A stretch of 12,715 nucleotides of DNA from JAUWVG01 sp964633715. GTDB lineage: Bacteria; Acidobacteriota; Aminicenantia; Aminicenantales; Aminicenantaceae. Shown piece after piece: positions 4,922 to 11,938 of the stretch (the first letter of the stretch is position 1; each line of letters opens with the position of its first letter). The stretch is from positions 1 through 12,715 of the forward strand of contig CAZWHQ010000072.1 of the NCBI GenBank assembly GCA_964633715.1. Direction: 5' to 3'. Both the position numbers and the translations under genes were made by a program. The notes beneath the pieces were generated by a model. The model was not told the DNA's origin. It did not search any database and worked only from the letters and a program-made list of their open reading frames with translations.

Positions 4922-6850
4922 CTATTTTTTCTCTTCTTCATCAACAACTTCGGCATCGATGACTTCTTCTTCGTCTTTCGCTTTTTCTTTCTGTCCCTGG
5001 GTTTCACCATGAACATCACCCTGAGCATTTTGGCCCTGCTGCTGAGCGGAACTGGCCTGCTGATACATCATTTCGGTCAATTTGTGGGAAGCCTGTGAAA
5101 GTGCCTCTGTTGCACTTTTGATCTGCTCCAAGTCTTCACTTTCAATTGCCTTTTTGGTGTTGGCGATCTCAGTTTCTATCGTTTTGGCATCCTCTTCGGA
5201 AATTTTGTCCTTATTGTCTTTAAGGAGCTTCTCAAGACTGTATATCATCTGATCTGCCTGATTTTTCGCATCGATCGTCTCTCTTCTCTTCTTGTCTTCT
5301 TCAGCATGGGCCTCGGCATCTTTGACCATATTGTCGATTTCACTTTCGTCAATGCCGCTGTGGCCAGTAATTGTGATTGCCTGTTGTTTTCCGGTCCCTG
5401 TATCCTTAGCAGACACGTTCAAAATTCCATTCGCATCGATATCAAAGGATACCTCGATTTTAGGAATACCCCTTGGTGCCGGAGGAATACCATCGAGATG
5501 AAAGCGGCCGAGAGTCCTGTTGTGTGAAGCCATCTCTCTTTCCCCCTGCAAAACGTGAATCTCAACACTGGGCTGATTATCTGCTGCAGTGGAAAATGTC
5601 TCCGTTTTTTTTGTTGGGATTGTGGTGTTACGGGGGATCATCTTTGTGAACACTCCGCCTAGAGTTTCAATGCCCAAAGTTAAAGGCGTGACATCCAGGA
5701 GAAGGACATCTTTAACGTCTCCTGTCAAGACCGCACCTTGAATGGCCGCTCCTGCAGCAACAACCTCGTCAGGATTGACACCTTTGTGTGCTTCTTTTCC
5801 GAAAAGATCTTTTACGATCTGCTGCACTTTTGGGATTCTAGTCGAACCGCCAACAAGAATAACTTCGTCAATTTCAGAGGGCTTAAGTCCCGCATCCTTG
5901 AGTGCCTGTTTACAGGGATTAACAGTCCTCTCTATGATACTTCCCATGAGCTGCTCAAGTTTGGCGCGAGACAATTTCATCAAAAGATGTTTTGGCCCGG
6001 ATGCATCGGCTGTGACAAAGGGAAGGTTGATCTCTGTTTCCATTGTGGTAGACAGTTCCATCTTGGCTTTTTCCGCCCCTTCTTTAAGCCTCTGCAGAGC
6101 CATCTTGTCTTTAGAGAGGTTGACACCCTGTTCTTTTTTGAATTCAGTCACAAGCCAGTCCTGAACAACTTGGTCAATATCATCACCACCAAGATGTGTG
6201 TCTCCGTGAGTAGATTTAACTTCAACCACTCCTTCACCAACTTCGAGGATGGAAATATCAAAAGTTCCTCCACCAAAATCATAGACAGCAATTGTCTGGT
6301 CCTTCTTTTTGTCCATTCCATAGGCAAGGGCTGCAGCAGTTGGTTCATTGATGATCCTCTCCACTTCCAGGCCTGCTATTTTGCCTGCATCCTTAGTCGC
6401 TTTTCTTTGACTATCGTTAAAATAGGCAGGAACTGTGATAACAGCTTTAGTCACAGTTTCTCCAAGGTGGTCCTCAGCCGCTTTTTTCAATTTCTGCAAG
6501 ATGATGGCTGATATTTCCTGGGGGGTATAAGTCTTGCCATGGGCTTCCACAGCCGCATTGCCGTTCTTGTCCGCCTTGACTTTAAAGGGGACCTGCTTGA
6601 TCTCTTCAGGAACCTCTTTAAATCGGCGTCCCATAAATCTTTTTATCGAGTAGATTGTATTCTCGGGATTGGTCACACGTTGTCTTTTTGCGACCTGTCC
6701 GACGAGTCTCTCTCCTTTATCTGAAAATGCAACTACAGAAGGTGTTGTTCGTCCCCCTTCTTCGTTGGGAATGATGAGGGGTTTGTCGCCTTCTGTCACG
6801 GCCACGACGGAATTTGTCGTGCCTAAGTCAATTCCTATTGTTTTTGCCAT
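4922..6850 (-). CDS. dnaK: Chaperone DnaK (Hsp70)
   Basis: The complete 642-residue cytoplasmic Hsp70 carries all nucleotide-binding signatures: GIDLGTTNS near the N-terminus, AYFNDSQRKATKDAG with INEPTAAALAYG, DFGGGTFDIS, and ILVGGSTRIP. The interdomain linker is VLLLDVTPL, followed by the peptide-binding beta domain and helical lid. The last 40 residues form a Gln-rich then acidic tail ending near EEVIDAEVVDEEEKK, as is usual for bacterial DnaK. The ATG follows GGAGG (complement of 6857-6861) by six bases. It is the first gene of the operon and sits behind the strongest promoter in the window, overlapped by a HAIR-like HspR site. From the actinobacterial model, DnaK is also likely the co-repressor that senses unfolded protein. 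Confidence 0.99.
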   Translation of the reverse strand: MAKTIGIDLGTTNSVVAVTEGDKPLIIPNEEGGRTTPSVVAFSDKGERLVGQVAKRQRVTNPENTIYSIKRFMGRRFKEVPEEIKQVPFKVKADKNGNAAVEAHGKTYTPQEISAIILQKLKKAAEDHLGETVTKAVITVPAYFNDSQRKATKDAGKIAGLEVERIINEPTAAALAYGMDKKKDQTIAVYDFGGGTFDISILEVGEGVVEVKSTHGDTHLGGDDIDQVVQDWLVTEFKKEQGVNLSKDKMALQRLKEGAEKAKMELSTTMETEINLPFVTADASGPKHLLMKLSRAKLEQLMGSIIERTVNPCKQALKDAGLKPSEIDEVILVGGSTRIPKVQQIVKDLFGKEAHKGVNPDEVVAAGAAIQGAVLTGDVKDVLLLDVTPLTLGIETLGGVFTKMIPRNTTIPTKKTETFSTAADNQPSVEIHVLQGEREMASHNRTLGRFHLDGIPPAPRGIPKIEVSFDIDANGILNVSAKDTGTGKQQAITITGHSGIDESEIDNMVKDAEAHAEEDKKRRETIDAKNQADQMIYSLEKLLKDNKDKISEEDAKTIETEIANTKKAIESEDLEQIKSATEALSQASHKLTEMMYQQASSAQQQGQNAQGDVHGETQGQKEKAKDEEEVIDAEVVDEEEKK

Positions 6851-6875
6851 TATTAGCCTCCATATAGATTATTGC

Positions 6876-6899
6876 TTCAATAGTGATATGCATATTGAA
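6876..6899 (-). promoter_or_regulatory. Inverted repeat in the dnaK leader
   Basis: TTCAATA (6876-6882) and TATTGAA (6893-6899) are perfect 7-bp arms around a 10-nt loop. They lie within the first few bases after the predicted start point, roughly 25 nt before the dnaK ATG. The stem does not cover the ribosome binding site. It does not match the CIRCE consensus. It could stabilise the mRNA 5' end or be a second protein site. Confidence 0.4.
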
Positions 6900-6908
6900 T
6901 CTCTATAT

Positions 6909-6937
6909 AATATAAAACTTGAGCGTTCTTTTGTCAA
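6909..6937 (-). promoter_or_regulatory. Sigma-70 promoter of the dnaK operon
   Basis: On the minus strand a perfect TTGACA (complement of 6932-6937) is followed after exactly 17 nt by TATATT (complement of 6909-6914, 5 of 6). The start point would be near 6902, giving a leader of about 50 nt. The roughly 45 bases upstream of the -35 are almost only A and T, like an UP element. This is a strong housekeeping-type promoter, so control must come from a repressor. Confidence 0.8.
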
Positions 6938-6939
6938 GT
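6917..6939. promoter_or_regulatory. HAIR-like HspR operator over the dnaK promoter
   Basis: ACTTGA (6917-6922) and TCAAGT (6934-6939) are perfect inverted arms. In HAIR form the site reads CTTGAGC, seven bases, TGTCAAG; from memory the consensus is CTTGAGT-N7-ACTCAAG, so the spacing is exact and 11 of 14 arm bases match. The site covers the -35 and most of the spacer, where a bound repressor would block polymerase. The gene for its expected ligand, hspR, lies two places downstream in the same operon. Confidence 0.75.
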
Positions 6940-6988
6940 ATATTTGATAATGAATATGTATATTATTATTTATATTAAATAATAACAT

Positions 6989-7024
6989 AAAAAAAGGGAC
7001 CCTCCGTGATCAGGGTCCTTTTTT
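6989..7024. terminator. Bidirectional intrinsic terminator
   Basis: GGACCCT (6997-7003) and AGGGTCC (7012-7018) form a GC-rich 7-bp stem with an 8-nt loop, flanked by seven A on the left and six T on the right. Read on the minus strand, the stem is followed by T-rich sequence. It lies about 30 nt after the malic-enzyme stop and so ends that transcript, isolating it from the dnaK promoter. Confidence 0.9.
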
Positions 7025-7052
7025 ATTTGAAGCTTCTTAAGCTTGGACTTTC

Positions 7053-8405
7053 TTATTTGTCTGGATCGGCGATAAAACCCTTTTTCATCATCATCTGGAC
7101 TTCATCACGTGCCTGTTTGATGATCTGCTCAGCCTGTGCTCTCCTTTCTTTTTCTGTCGTTCTGATTCGGGCGACTCCCTGTTCTATACCCTTATTGCCA
7201 ACTGCGACAGCTTCTCTGGGAAATACTTCCCATTCATCCATGTTCGGAACAATATAGTCTTCGTGCAGCCCGTTATCCTCAGCAACTTTGGCCAATTCTT
7301 TGGCCGCCTCAATACACATTTCATCGGTGATTTTTGTGGCCCGAATATCTAAAGCCCCGCGGAAAATCCCTGGAAACCCGAGGGAGTTATTGACCTGGTT
7401 GGGGAAATCCGAACGTCCTGTGGCGACAATTCTGGCACCGGCATCTTTGGCTTCCCAGGGCCAAATTTCTGGAATTGGATTGGCACAGGCAAAAACGATA
7501 GAGTCGTTGGCCATGCTCGCTATCCATTCCTTTTTAATGACTCCGGGACCGGGTTTTGAGGCAGAGATGACAACATCCATCCCTTCAATGGCTTCTTTGA
7601 TGGCACCTTTCCGGCCTTCCCTGTTTGTGGTCAGACAGATGTGCCATTTTTCCTTAAATTTTGTCTGGAGTAGACCACGGTCTCCCCTGTCCTTATGCAG
7701 AATTCCTTTGGAATCCACTTGAATAATGTTCTCGGGATTAACACCGGCTGTAACAATCAGGCGGGCAATGGCTATATTGGCCGCCCCAGCTCCAATGAGA
7801 GCAACTGTGAGTTCGCTCATCTTTTTGTTTACAATTTTAACCGCATTGATAAGGCCAGCAACTGTCACACAGGCAGTGCCCTGTTGATCATCGTGCCAGA
7901 CAGGAATCTCCATCTCTTTCCTGAGAGTGTCCAGAATATGAAAACATTTGGGATGAGAAATATCTTCTAGATTGATCCCTCCAAATGTGGGTTGAAGCCA
8001 TTTGACGGCCTGAATGATTTCTTCCGGATTTTTCGTGTCTAGACAGATGGGAAAGGCATCGACTCCACCCAAATATTTGTAGAGAAGCGCTTTTCCTTCC
8101 ATGACCGGCAGACCAGCTTCCGGTCCAATGTCCCCCAATCCCAACACGCGGGATCCATCGGAAACGACAGCCACAAAATTCCATTTGTTCGTCATTTCAT
8201 AGGCAACATCTTTGTCTTTCTGGATTTTCTTACACGGTGCAGCTACGCCCGGTGTGTACCAGATGGCAAAATCATCAGAATTGCGGATCCGGCATTTGGG
8301 CATGACACCGATTTTTCCTTTGTAAAAGGGATGAAGCCTGAGAGCATCTTTTGAAGGCTGCTCGGCCTTAGCCAGCAACTCTTCAACTGTTACTTCTTTT
8401 TTCAT
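7053..8405 (-). CDS. Malic enzyme (oxaloacetate-decarboxylating, NAD(P)-dependent)
   Basis: This enzyme oxidatively decarboxylates malate to pyruvate and CO2 and supplies NAD(P)H. The 450 residues show Tyr50 in WYTPGVAAPC and Lys105 in PVMEGKALLYK (the catalytic pair), metal ligands in NLEDISHPKCF (Glu147, Asp148) and WHDDQQGTA (Asp172 or Asp173), the Rossmann loop GAGAAN (205-210), and SKPGPGVIKKEW and CANPIPEIWP in the C-terminal half. It is the short bacterial form without the phosphotransacetylase domain of E. coli MaeB. About 40 extra basic and helical residues lie at the C-terminus. Cofactor preference cannot be told from sequence alone. The ATG at 8405 is preceded by AAGGAGG. It has its own promoter and terminator and so is monocistronic, with no clear functional tie to its neighbours. 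Confidence 0.95.
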   Translation of the reverse strand: MKKEVTVEELLAKAEQPSKDALRLHPFYKGKIGVMPKCRIRNSDDFAIWYTPGVAAPCKKIQKDKDVAYEMTNKWNFVAVVSDGSRVLGLGDIGPEAGLPVMEGKALLYKYLGGVDAFPICLDTKNPEEIIQAVKWLQPTFGGINLEDISHPKCFHILDTLRKEMEIPVWHDDQQGTACVTVAGLINAVKIVNKKMSELTVALIGAGAANIAIARLIVTAGVNPENIIQVDSKGILHKDRGDRGLLQTKFKEKWHICLTTNREGRKGAIKEAIEGMDVVISASKPGPGVIKKEWIASMANDSIVFACANPIPEIWPWEAKDAGARIVATGRSDFPNQVNNSLGFPGIFRGALDIRATKITDEMCIEAAKELAKVAEDNGLHEDYIVPNMDEWEVFPREAVAVGNKGIEQGVARIRTTEKERRAQAEQIIKQARDEVQMMMKKGFIADPDK

Positions 8406-8495
8406 AAAAAAACCTCCTTAGGCTGAACAAATTCTCCTACAAAACCATTCAAGCCTATTTATTTATGCATATTATGAATGTTTAAAAAACAGTCC

Positions 8496-8523
8496 ATTAT
8501 ATTCTCATAAAGATTAAAGTCAA
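8496..8523 (-). promoter_or_regulatory. Promoter of the malic enzyme gene
   Basis: On the minus strand TTGACT (complement of 8518-8523, 5 of 6) is followed after 16 nt by a perfect TATAAT (complement of 8496-8501). The predicted start near 8489 gives a leader of about 84 nt. The spacer is one base shorter than ideal. No operator-like repeat is seen around it. Confidence 0.65.
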
Positions 8524-8543
8524 GTTATTTAGTTTTCTGTTTC

Positions 8544-9623
8544 TTAACGGTGAAGAAAACACCGTTCACTGTCGGTTTGGTCTGGCTTTTTTGTGATAAT
8601 CATTCCAATCCCGTGTTCATCGGCTTTGGCGATAACATCCGCATCTCGGATCGATCCCAGAGGGTAAATGATTGAGGTTATTCCATTTTTGGCAGCCAAC
8701 TCGACTACATCAGGAAAAGGCATAAACGCATCAGAGGCCATAACACATCCCTGCGGGCCGTACCCCCGTAAAGAAAATTTTATAGCATCTTCCGCGGCAT
8801 CGATACGGCTTCTCTGCCCTGAACCGATCCCGTGGACTTTCTGTTTTGTCCCTATCACTATCGCATTGGACCGAGTAAAACACGCCACATTCCAAGTAAA
8901 GACAGCCGCATTTAACTCATCCAAAGTGGGCTGTCTTTTTGAAACCACATCCACAGAGTCCCAGGAAGTGATTCGAGAGTCAAATCGTTTCTGAACCAGC
9001 AATCCTCCAGCAACTCTTTTAAATTCCAGATTGAAATCATCGGACACCTCATCACAGAAGGCACCCATTTTTACGATCCTAAGGGGTTTTCTTGTACTTA
9101 AAATCTCCAGAGCCCGGGCTGAATAATCAGGAGCATAGACAACCTCGACATTTCGTCCCGGCTCCGTGATGAGTTCGGCCACTGTGGTATCAACCGTGTA
9201 ATTAAAAACATCCACACTCCCAAAATTTGAGAGGGGATCACACTTCCACGCCATCTCAAATGTTTCAGCAGGAAGGTTCCCCATGGCTACACCGCTGGGC
9301 ATCTCATGTTTGATGAGAACACAGATCTTCAGCGTTTTATAAATCAAGGTCAGCTTTCTGGCAAGCCTCTGCCCCAGGTCCATATCGCCTACATTGATGT
9401 AGCTTAAGCCTTTAGAGCCTTCCTGAAGGACTTCAAATGTAGCCATATTGGGACCTGTTGCCCCTTCTTCCTGATAAAAAGCCGCTGGATATCCTGGATT
9501 CTCTCCATATCGCATGGGGAGTTTTTTCTTAAACTTGATCTCACCAAAATCCAAAAGTTCTTGAAAATCTTCAACAACTTTTGTCCGGTACTGCTTACGA
9601 GTTGTTTTGTCTATATCTTTCAT
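8544..9623 (-). CDS. Stand-alone AICAR transformylase (PurH C-terminal domain homologue)
   Basis: This enzyme transfers a formyl group from 10-formyltetrahydrofolate to AICAR, giving FAICAR, the second-last step of IMP synthesis. The 359 residues match only the AICAR transformylase half of bifunctional PurH: LPMRYGENPGYPAAFY (35-50), LSYINVGD, the catalytic IKHEMPSGVA with Lys105-His106, DPLSNFGS, GGLLVQ, SNAIVIG, HGIGSGQRSRIDA, SDAFMPFPD, and the terminal R-x-F-x-H (RCFLHR). The 200-residue N-terminal IMP cyclohydrolase domain of PurH is absent; in its place are about 30 unassigned residues. The missing activity is supplied by the PurO-like gene 2 nt upstream. Length and motifs suggest an active enzyme, not a broken purH. 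The ATG is preceded by AAGGAA. Confidence 0.93.
   Translation of the reverse strand: MKDIDKTTRKQYRTKVVEDFQELLDFGEIKFKKKLPMRYGENPGYPAAFYQEEGATGPNMATFEVLQEGSKGLSYINVGDMDLGQRLARKLTLIYKTLKICVLIKHEMPSGVAMGNLPAETFEMAWKCDPLSNFGSVDVFNYTVDTTVAELITEPGRNVEVVYAPDYSARALEILSTRKPLRIVKMGAFCDEVSDDFNLEFKRVAGGLLVQKRFDSRITSWDSVDVVSKRQPTLDELNAAVFTWNVACFTRSNAIVIGTKQKVHGIGSGQRSRIDAAEDAIKFSLRGYGPQGCVMASDAFMPFPDVVELAAKNGITSIIYPLGSIRDADVIAKADEHGIGMIITKKPDQTDSERCFLHR
8546..8566 (-). repeat. Hairpin overlapping the AICAR transformylase stop codon
   Basis: AACGGTG (8546-8552) and CACCGTT (8560-8566) form a perfect 7-bp stem with a 7-nt loop that includes the last codons and one base of the stop. No U-tract follows on the minus strand, so it is not a standard intrinsic terminator. 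It could protect the mRNA 3' end or be a Rho-related boundary before the malic enzyme promoter. Confidence 0.4.
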
Positions 9624-9625
9624 TT

Positions 9626-10363
9626 TTATGTATTCCTTTCACTCCTGTTAATAATAGAGAAAGAAGACTGTTGATTATCATTTGGATCAGAATAGACACA
9701 TGCGACAGCAACTCTAAAATCACTTTGAGGCCCTTTTGGCTTCATGGTCTCATAGACTGCAGCAGCCATATCCCTGGCAGATGCTTCCGTGATAAAAACA
9801 TCTTCAGGATATCCAGTAAAGGACGGAAGAGGATCTTTGTTTTCTCCTGAATAGGTGGAGATCATCTTCCCCTGTCCAGGTATCAGCGGAATTTCATAAT
9901 ATTCACGTTGAGCCCTCCCGTTGCCTGCTCTTTTTATGATACTGAGGGCCGCGTTTTTTGAAGGAAGGATACAGCCGCTTATCCTTGGTGTAAATGTTGG
10001 TGCATCAGGCTCATACTCCCATTTTGCCAAAGACTTCTCTAGAACATAGACAGCATTTTCAGCACCGCGGGCGGCAGCCTGAATATCCTCGGTCTGCTTG
10101 CCGTTACTGACAACTATTGCCTCAGAAAAAAGGATCGCGGGGTAAATCAACAGCTCGACATTTCCTGTTTTTAAAATCGATTCATCGGTTGGCTTCACAA
10201 GAAATTTTTGATTGGAGAACTCAATTTTTCTGGCCAGGCTTGAAGGTGAACGGCCTGTGATCGCATATAAAACAACAAAATTTTTTCCCGTCCTTTCGGC
10301 GCCAATAATAATAATCCTTCCTGGGTAATCCTTCTCAATAATTTTTTTAAAACCCTTTGTCAT
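9626..10363 (-). CDS. purO: PurO-type IMP cyclohydrolase
   Basis: This protein is predicted to close the ring of FAICAR to IMP, the last step of de novo purine synthesis. The 245 residues resemble the archaeal PurO family (IMP cyclohydrolase-like, PF07826) rather than the PurH N-terminal domain. Visible signatures are PGRIIIIGAE, the motif YAITGRSPSSLARK (33-46), VVSNGKQTEDI (84-94) near the position of VVSNGSHTD in methanogen PurO, and a late FITEASARDMAAAVYETM segment. It is longer than archaeal PurO (about 200 residues). The stop lies 2 nt before the AICAR transformylase start, so the two final steps are co-expressed. The ATG at 10363 is fixed by an in-frame TGA four codons upstream; its ribosome binding site is weak. 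Related stand-alone pairs are known from some anaerobic Firmicutes, as I recall. Confidence 0.85.
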   Translation of the reverse strand: MTKGFKKIIEKDYPGRIIIIGAERTGKNFVVLYAITGRSPSSLARKIEFSNQKFLVKPTDESILKTGNVELLIYPAILFSEAIVVSNGKQTEDIQAAARGAENAVYVLEKSLAKWEYEPDAPTFTPRISGCILPSKNAALSIIKRAGNGRAQREYYEIPLIPGQGKMISTYSGENKDPLPSFTGYPEDVFITEASARDMAAAVYETMKPKGPQSDFRVAVACVYSDPNDNQQSSFSIINRSERNT

Positions 10364-10430
10364 CCGGTTTCACACTAGAATACAAATTCGTCGAATAGAC
10401 CTATTGATAACACAGGAACATTTTGAAGTA

Positions 10431-10449
10431 AAGTTCATGAACCGAACTT
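10431..10449. promoter_or_regulatory. Interleaved palindromes between purO and the LOG gene
   Basis: GTTCATGAAC (10433-10442) is a perfect 10-bp palindrome. The flanks add AAGTTC (10431-10436) and GAACTT (10444-10449), inverted arms 7 nt apart. The site touches the -35 of the plus-strand promoter and lies about 70 nt before the purO start. The strand also reads CCGAAC (10442-10447), the core of the Firmicutes PurBox, but the flanks match poorly. It is a candidate operator for one or both divergent genes. Confidence 0.35.
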
Positions 10450-10476
10450 GTCTTGATCTATTATTTGCGTTAGAAT
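10448..10476 (+). promoter_or_regulatory. Promoter of the LOG-rlpA unit
   Basis: TTGTCT (10448-10453, 4 of 6) is followed after exactly 17 nt by TAGAAT (10471-10476, 5 of 6). The predicted start is near 10483, about 21 nt before the ATG, and GAGAGGAA provides the ribosome binding site. For purO on the other strand I could not pick a convincing promoter between 10364 and 10440. Confidence 0.5.
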
Positions 10477-10503
10477 TTCCTTAACTCCAATGGAGAGGAA
10501 TTC

Positions 10504-11238
10504 ATGAGTGATAAAAAGCAACCTCTCAAGGCGTATAAAAACCTTGAGTTTCTCAACTCAAAAGAAGCACGATCTCTGCGCATCATAAGCGAATATAAAG
10601 AACCTCTCGCTCGTTTCGATAAATATAAAGTCAATAATTGGGTGTTGTTTTTTGGTTCGGCAAGAGTCGATCCTTTGAATAAGAATGATGCTTTGTATAA
10701 ATACTATTGGGAAGCCGAGGAACTGGCCTATGAGCTTGCCAAATGGGCCATCCAACTGAAACCCAGAGGTAAGAATTTTGTTATCTGCACCGGTGGGGGG
10801 CCCGGGATCATGGAGGCCGCTAATCGAGGAGCGCATAGAGCCGGAGGCAAATCCATCGGGATGAATATCTCTCTTCCCTACGAACAAAAACTCAATCCCT
10901 ATGTCTCACCAGAATTGTCATTCACCTTTCATTATTTTTTCATGAGAAAATTCTGGTTGGTTTACAAAGCAAAAGCGATCATCGCATTTCCGGGTGGATT
11001 TGGAACCTGTGATGAAATTTTTGAACTTCTGACACTGATCCAGACTGAAAAAATCGACAAAAACGATATTACCGTATGCCTCTACGGAGAGGAATATTGG
11101 AAAAAAATCATCGATTTTAAGAAAATGCTCGATTCTGGAGCTATCGATGAAGATGATTTCCGACGTATTAAATATGTCTCAAATCCCAGAGAGGCCTTTA
11201 ACTTCCTCAAAGACAATCTATTCAAGCTTTTACTTTAA
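10504..11238 (+). CDS. LOG-family nucleotide hydrolase (TIGR00730-like)
   Basis: LOG-family proteins, often misnamed lysine decarboxylases, cleave nucleoside 5'-monophosphates to free base and ribose 5-phosphate; some act on cytokinin nucleotides, others on ordinary purine or pyrimidine nucleotides (PpnN). The 244 residues have a Rossmann-like fold with GGGPGIMEAANRGA (97-110) and the signature PGGFGTCDE (163-171), preceded by the conserved Arg in FFMRKFW. Both catalytic motifs are intact. The N-terminal 45 residues are unassigned. Physiological substrate is not visible from sequence; a purine salvage role would fit the divergent IMP-synthesis operon but is inference. rlpA follows after 41 nt, so the two are probably co-transcribed. 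Confidence 0.88.
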   Translation: MSDKKQPLKAYKNLEFLNSKEARSLRIISEYKEPLARFDKYKVNNWVLFFGSARVDPLNKNDALYKYYWEAEELAYELAKWAIQLKPRGKNFVICTGGGPGIMEAANRGAHRAGGKSIGMNISLPYEQKLNPYVSPELSFTFHYFFMRKFWLVYKAKAIIAFPGGFGTCDEIFELLTLIQTEKIDKNDITVCLYGEEYWKKIIDFKKMLDSGAIDEDDFRRIKYVSNPREAFNFLKDNLFKLLL

Positions 11239-11279
11239 GATAGAAATCTGTGCCGAAATATATAGAAGGAGCCAGAAAG

Positions 11280-11909
11280 ATGAATAGGACAAAACTGAAC
11301 ATCCTATTTATAGCCCTGCTTTTTCTCTTTTTTTCGGCCTGTATAAGAACAAAGTACTTTCCTGAGGGGAACATACAGACAGGGCTTGCTTCCTGGTACG
11401 GTGAAGAATTTCATGGAAAACTCACTTCCAACAGGGAAATCTACAATATGAATGACATGACGGCTGCCCACAAGACCCTCCCCTTCGGAACACATGTGAT
11501 TGTCACCAACCTGAATAACTATAAATCTGTAACTGTTCGCATCAACGACCGGGGACCATTTGTCGAGGGGCGAGATATCGACCTATCTTATGCGGCCGCC
11601 AAGGTTTTGGATATGATAGAATTAGGTGTTGTTCCTGTGACCATCGAGGTCCTGAGAAACCTGTCCCCCCAACCTTCCACACAAAAATATTCCATTCAAA
11701 TCGGTTCTTTTTCAAAAAAATTAAATGCCATCAATTTAAAAAGAGAGCTCGGAATTAAATTCGGGAGTGTCTATATCACCGAATTTAGAACCGGTTTTCA
11801 GACATACTTCAGGGTGAGGATCAAGGCCAAGACTAGAGAAAATGCCGAAAAAATCGCTTTGAGACTCCAGCAAAATGGTTACACCGTTATTATTTTTGAG
11901 GAGCAGTAA
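11280..11909 (+). CDS. rlpA: RlpA-family lipoprotein with DPBB and SPOR domains
   Basis: RlpA proteins are outer-membrane lipoproteins that bind and in some species cleave peptidoglycan stripped of stem peptides at division septa. The 209 residues start with a lipoprotein signal (LLFLFFSAC, lipid Cys21). The RlpA double-psi beta-barrel follows (about 34-122: GLASWYGEEFHGKLTSN, MTAAHKTLPFGT, VRINDRGPFVEGRDIDLS), then a SPOR domain (about 130-207) that begins YSIQIGSF. I chose the ATG at 11280 because AGAAGGAG lies at the right distance and the signal peptide starts cleanly; a GTG at 11250 would add ten residues. Glu53 and His64 match the usual catalytic positions, but the Asp expected three residues after the Glu is Asn56. 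It may be a weak enzyme or a glycan binder. Confidence 0.92.
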   Translation: MNRTKLNILFIALLFLFFSACIRTKYFPEGNIQTGLASWYGEEFHGKLTSNREIYNMNDMTAAHKTLPFGTHVIVTNLNNYKSVTVRINDRGPFVEGRDIDLSYAAAKVLDMIELGVVPVTIEVLRNLSPQPSTQKYSIQIGSFSKKLNAINLKRELGIKFGSVYITEFRTGFQTYFRVRIKAKTRENAEKIALRLQQNGYTVIIFEEQ

Positions 11910-11938
11910 CAAAATCAGGACTATTTGTGTCTTTTTTT
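11909..11938 (+). terminator. Weak possible terminator after rlpA
   Basis: ACAAA (11909-11913) and TTTGT (11924-11928) can pair around a 10-nt loop, and seven T follow at 11932-11938. The stem is short and AT-rich. It overlaps the 3' end of the convergent amidohydrolase gene, which is only 11 nt away, so little room exists for a better one. Confidence 0.3.

Noticed and set aside
5738..6511. A 257-codon open frame on the plus strand opposite dnaK
   Set aside because: It is antisense to a highly conserved gene, has no ribosome binding site and its composition is that of a reverse-complemented Hsp70. The same applies to other open frames opposite dnaJ, the malic enzyme and the transformylase.
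6851..7052. CIRCE element (HrcA site) upstream of dnaK
   Set aside because: No TTAGCACTC-N9-GAGTGCTAA-like sequence is present; the repeats there are HAIR-like or unrelated.
8544..9623. Transformylase gene as a frameshifted or decayed purH
   Set aside because: The sequence upstream encodes an unrelated intact PurO-type protein with only 2 nt between the genes, and the transformylase has its own ATG and ribosome binding site.
11250..11279. GTG at 11250 as the rlpA start
   Set aside because: It would put ten charged residues before the lipoprotein signal, and the AGAAGGAG site is correctly placed for the ATG at 11280.
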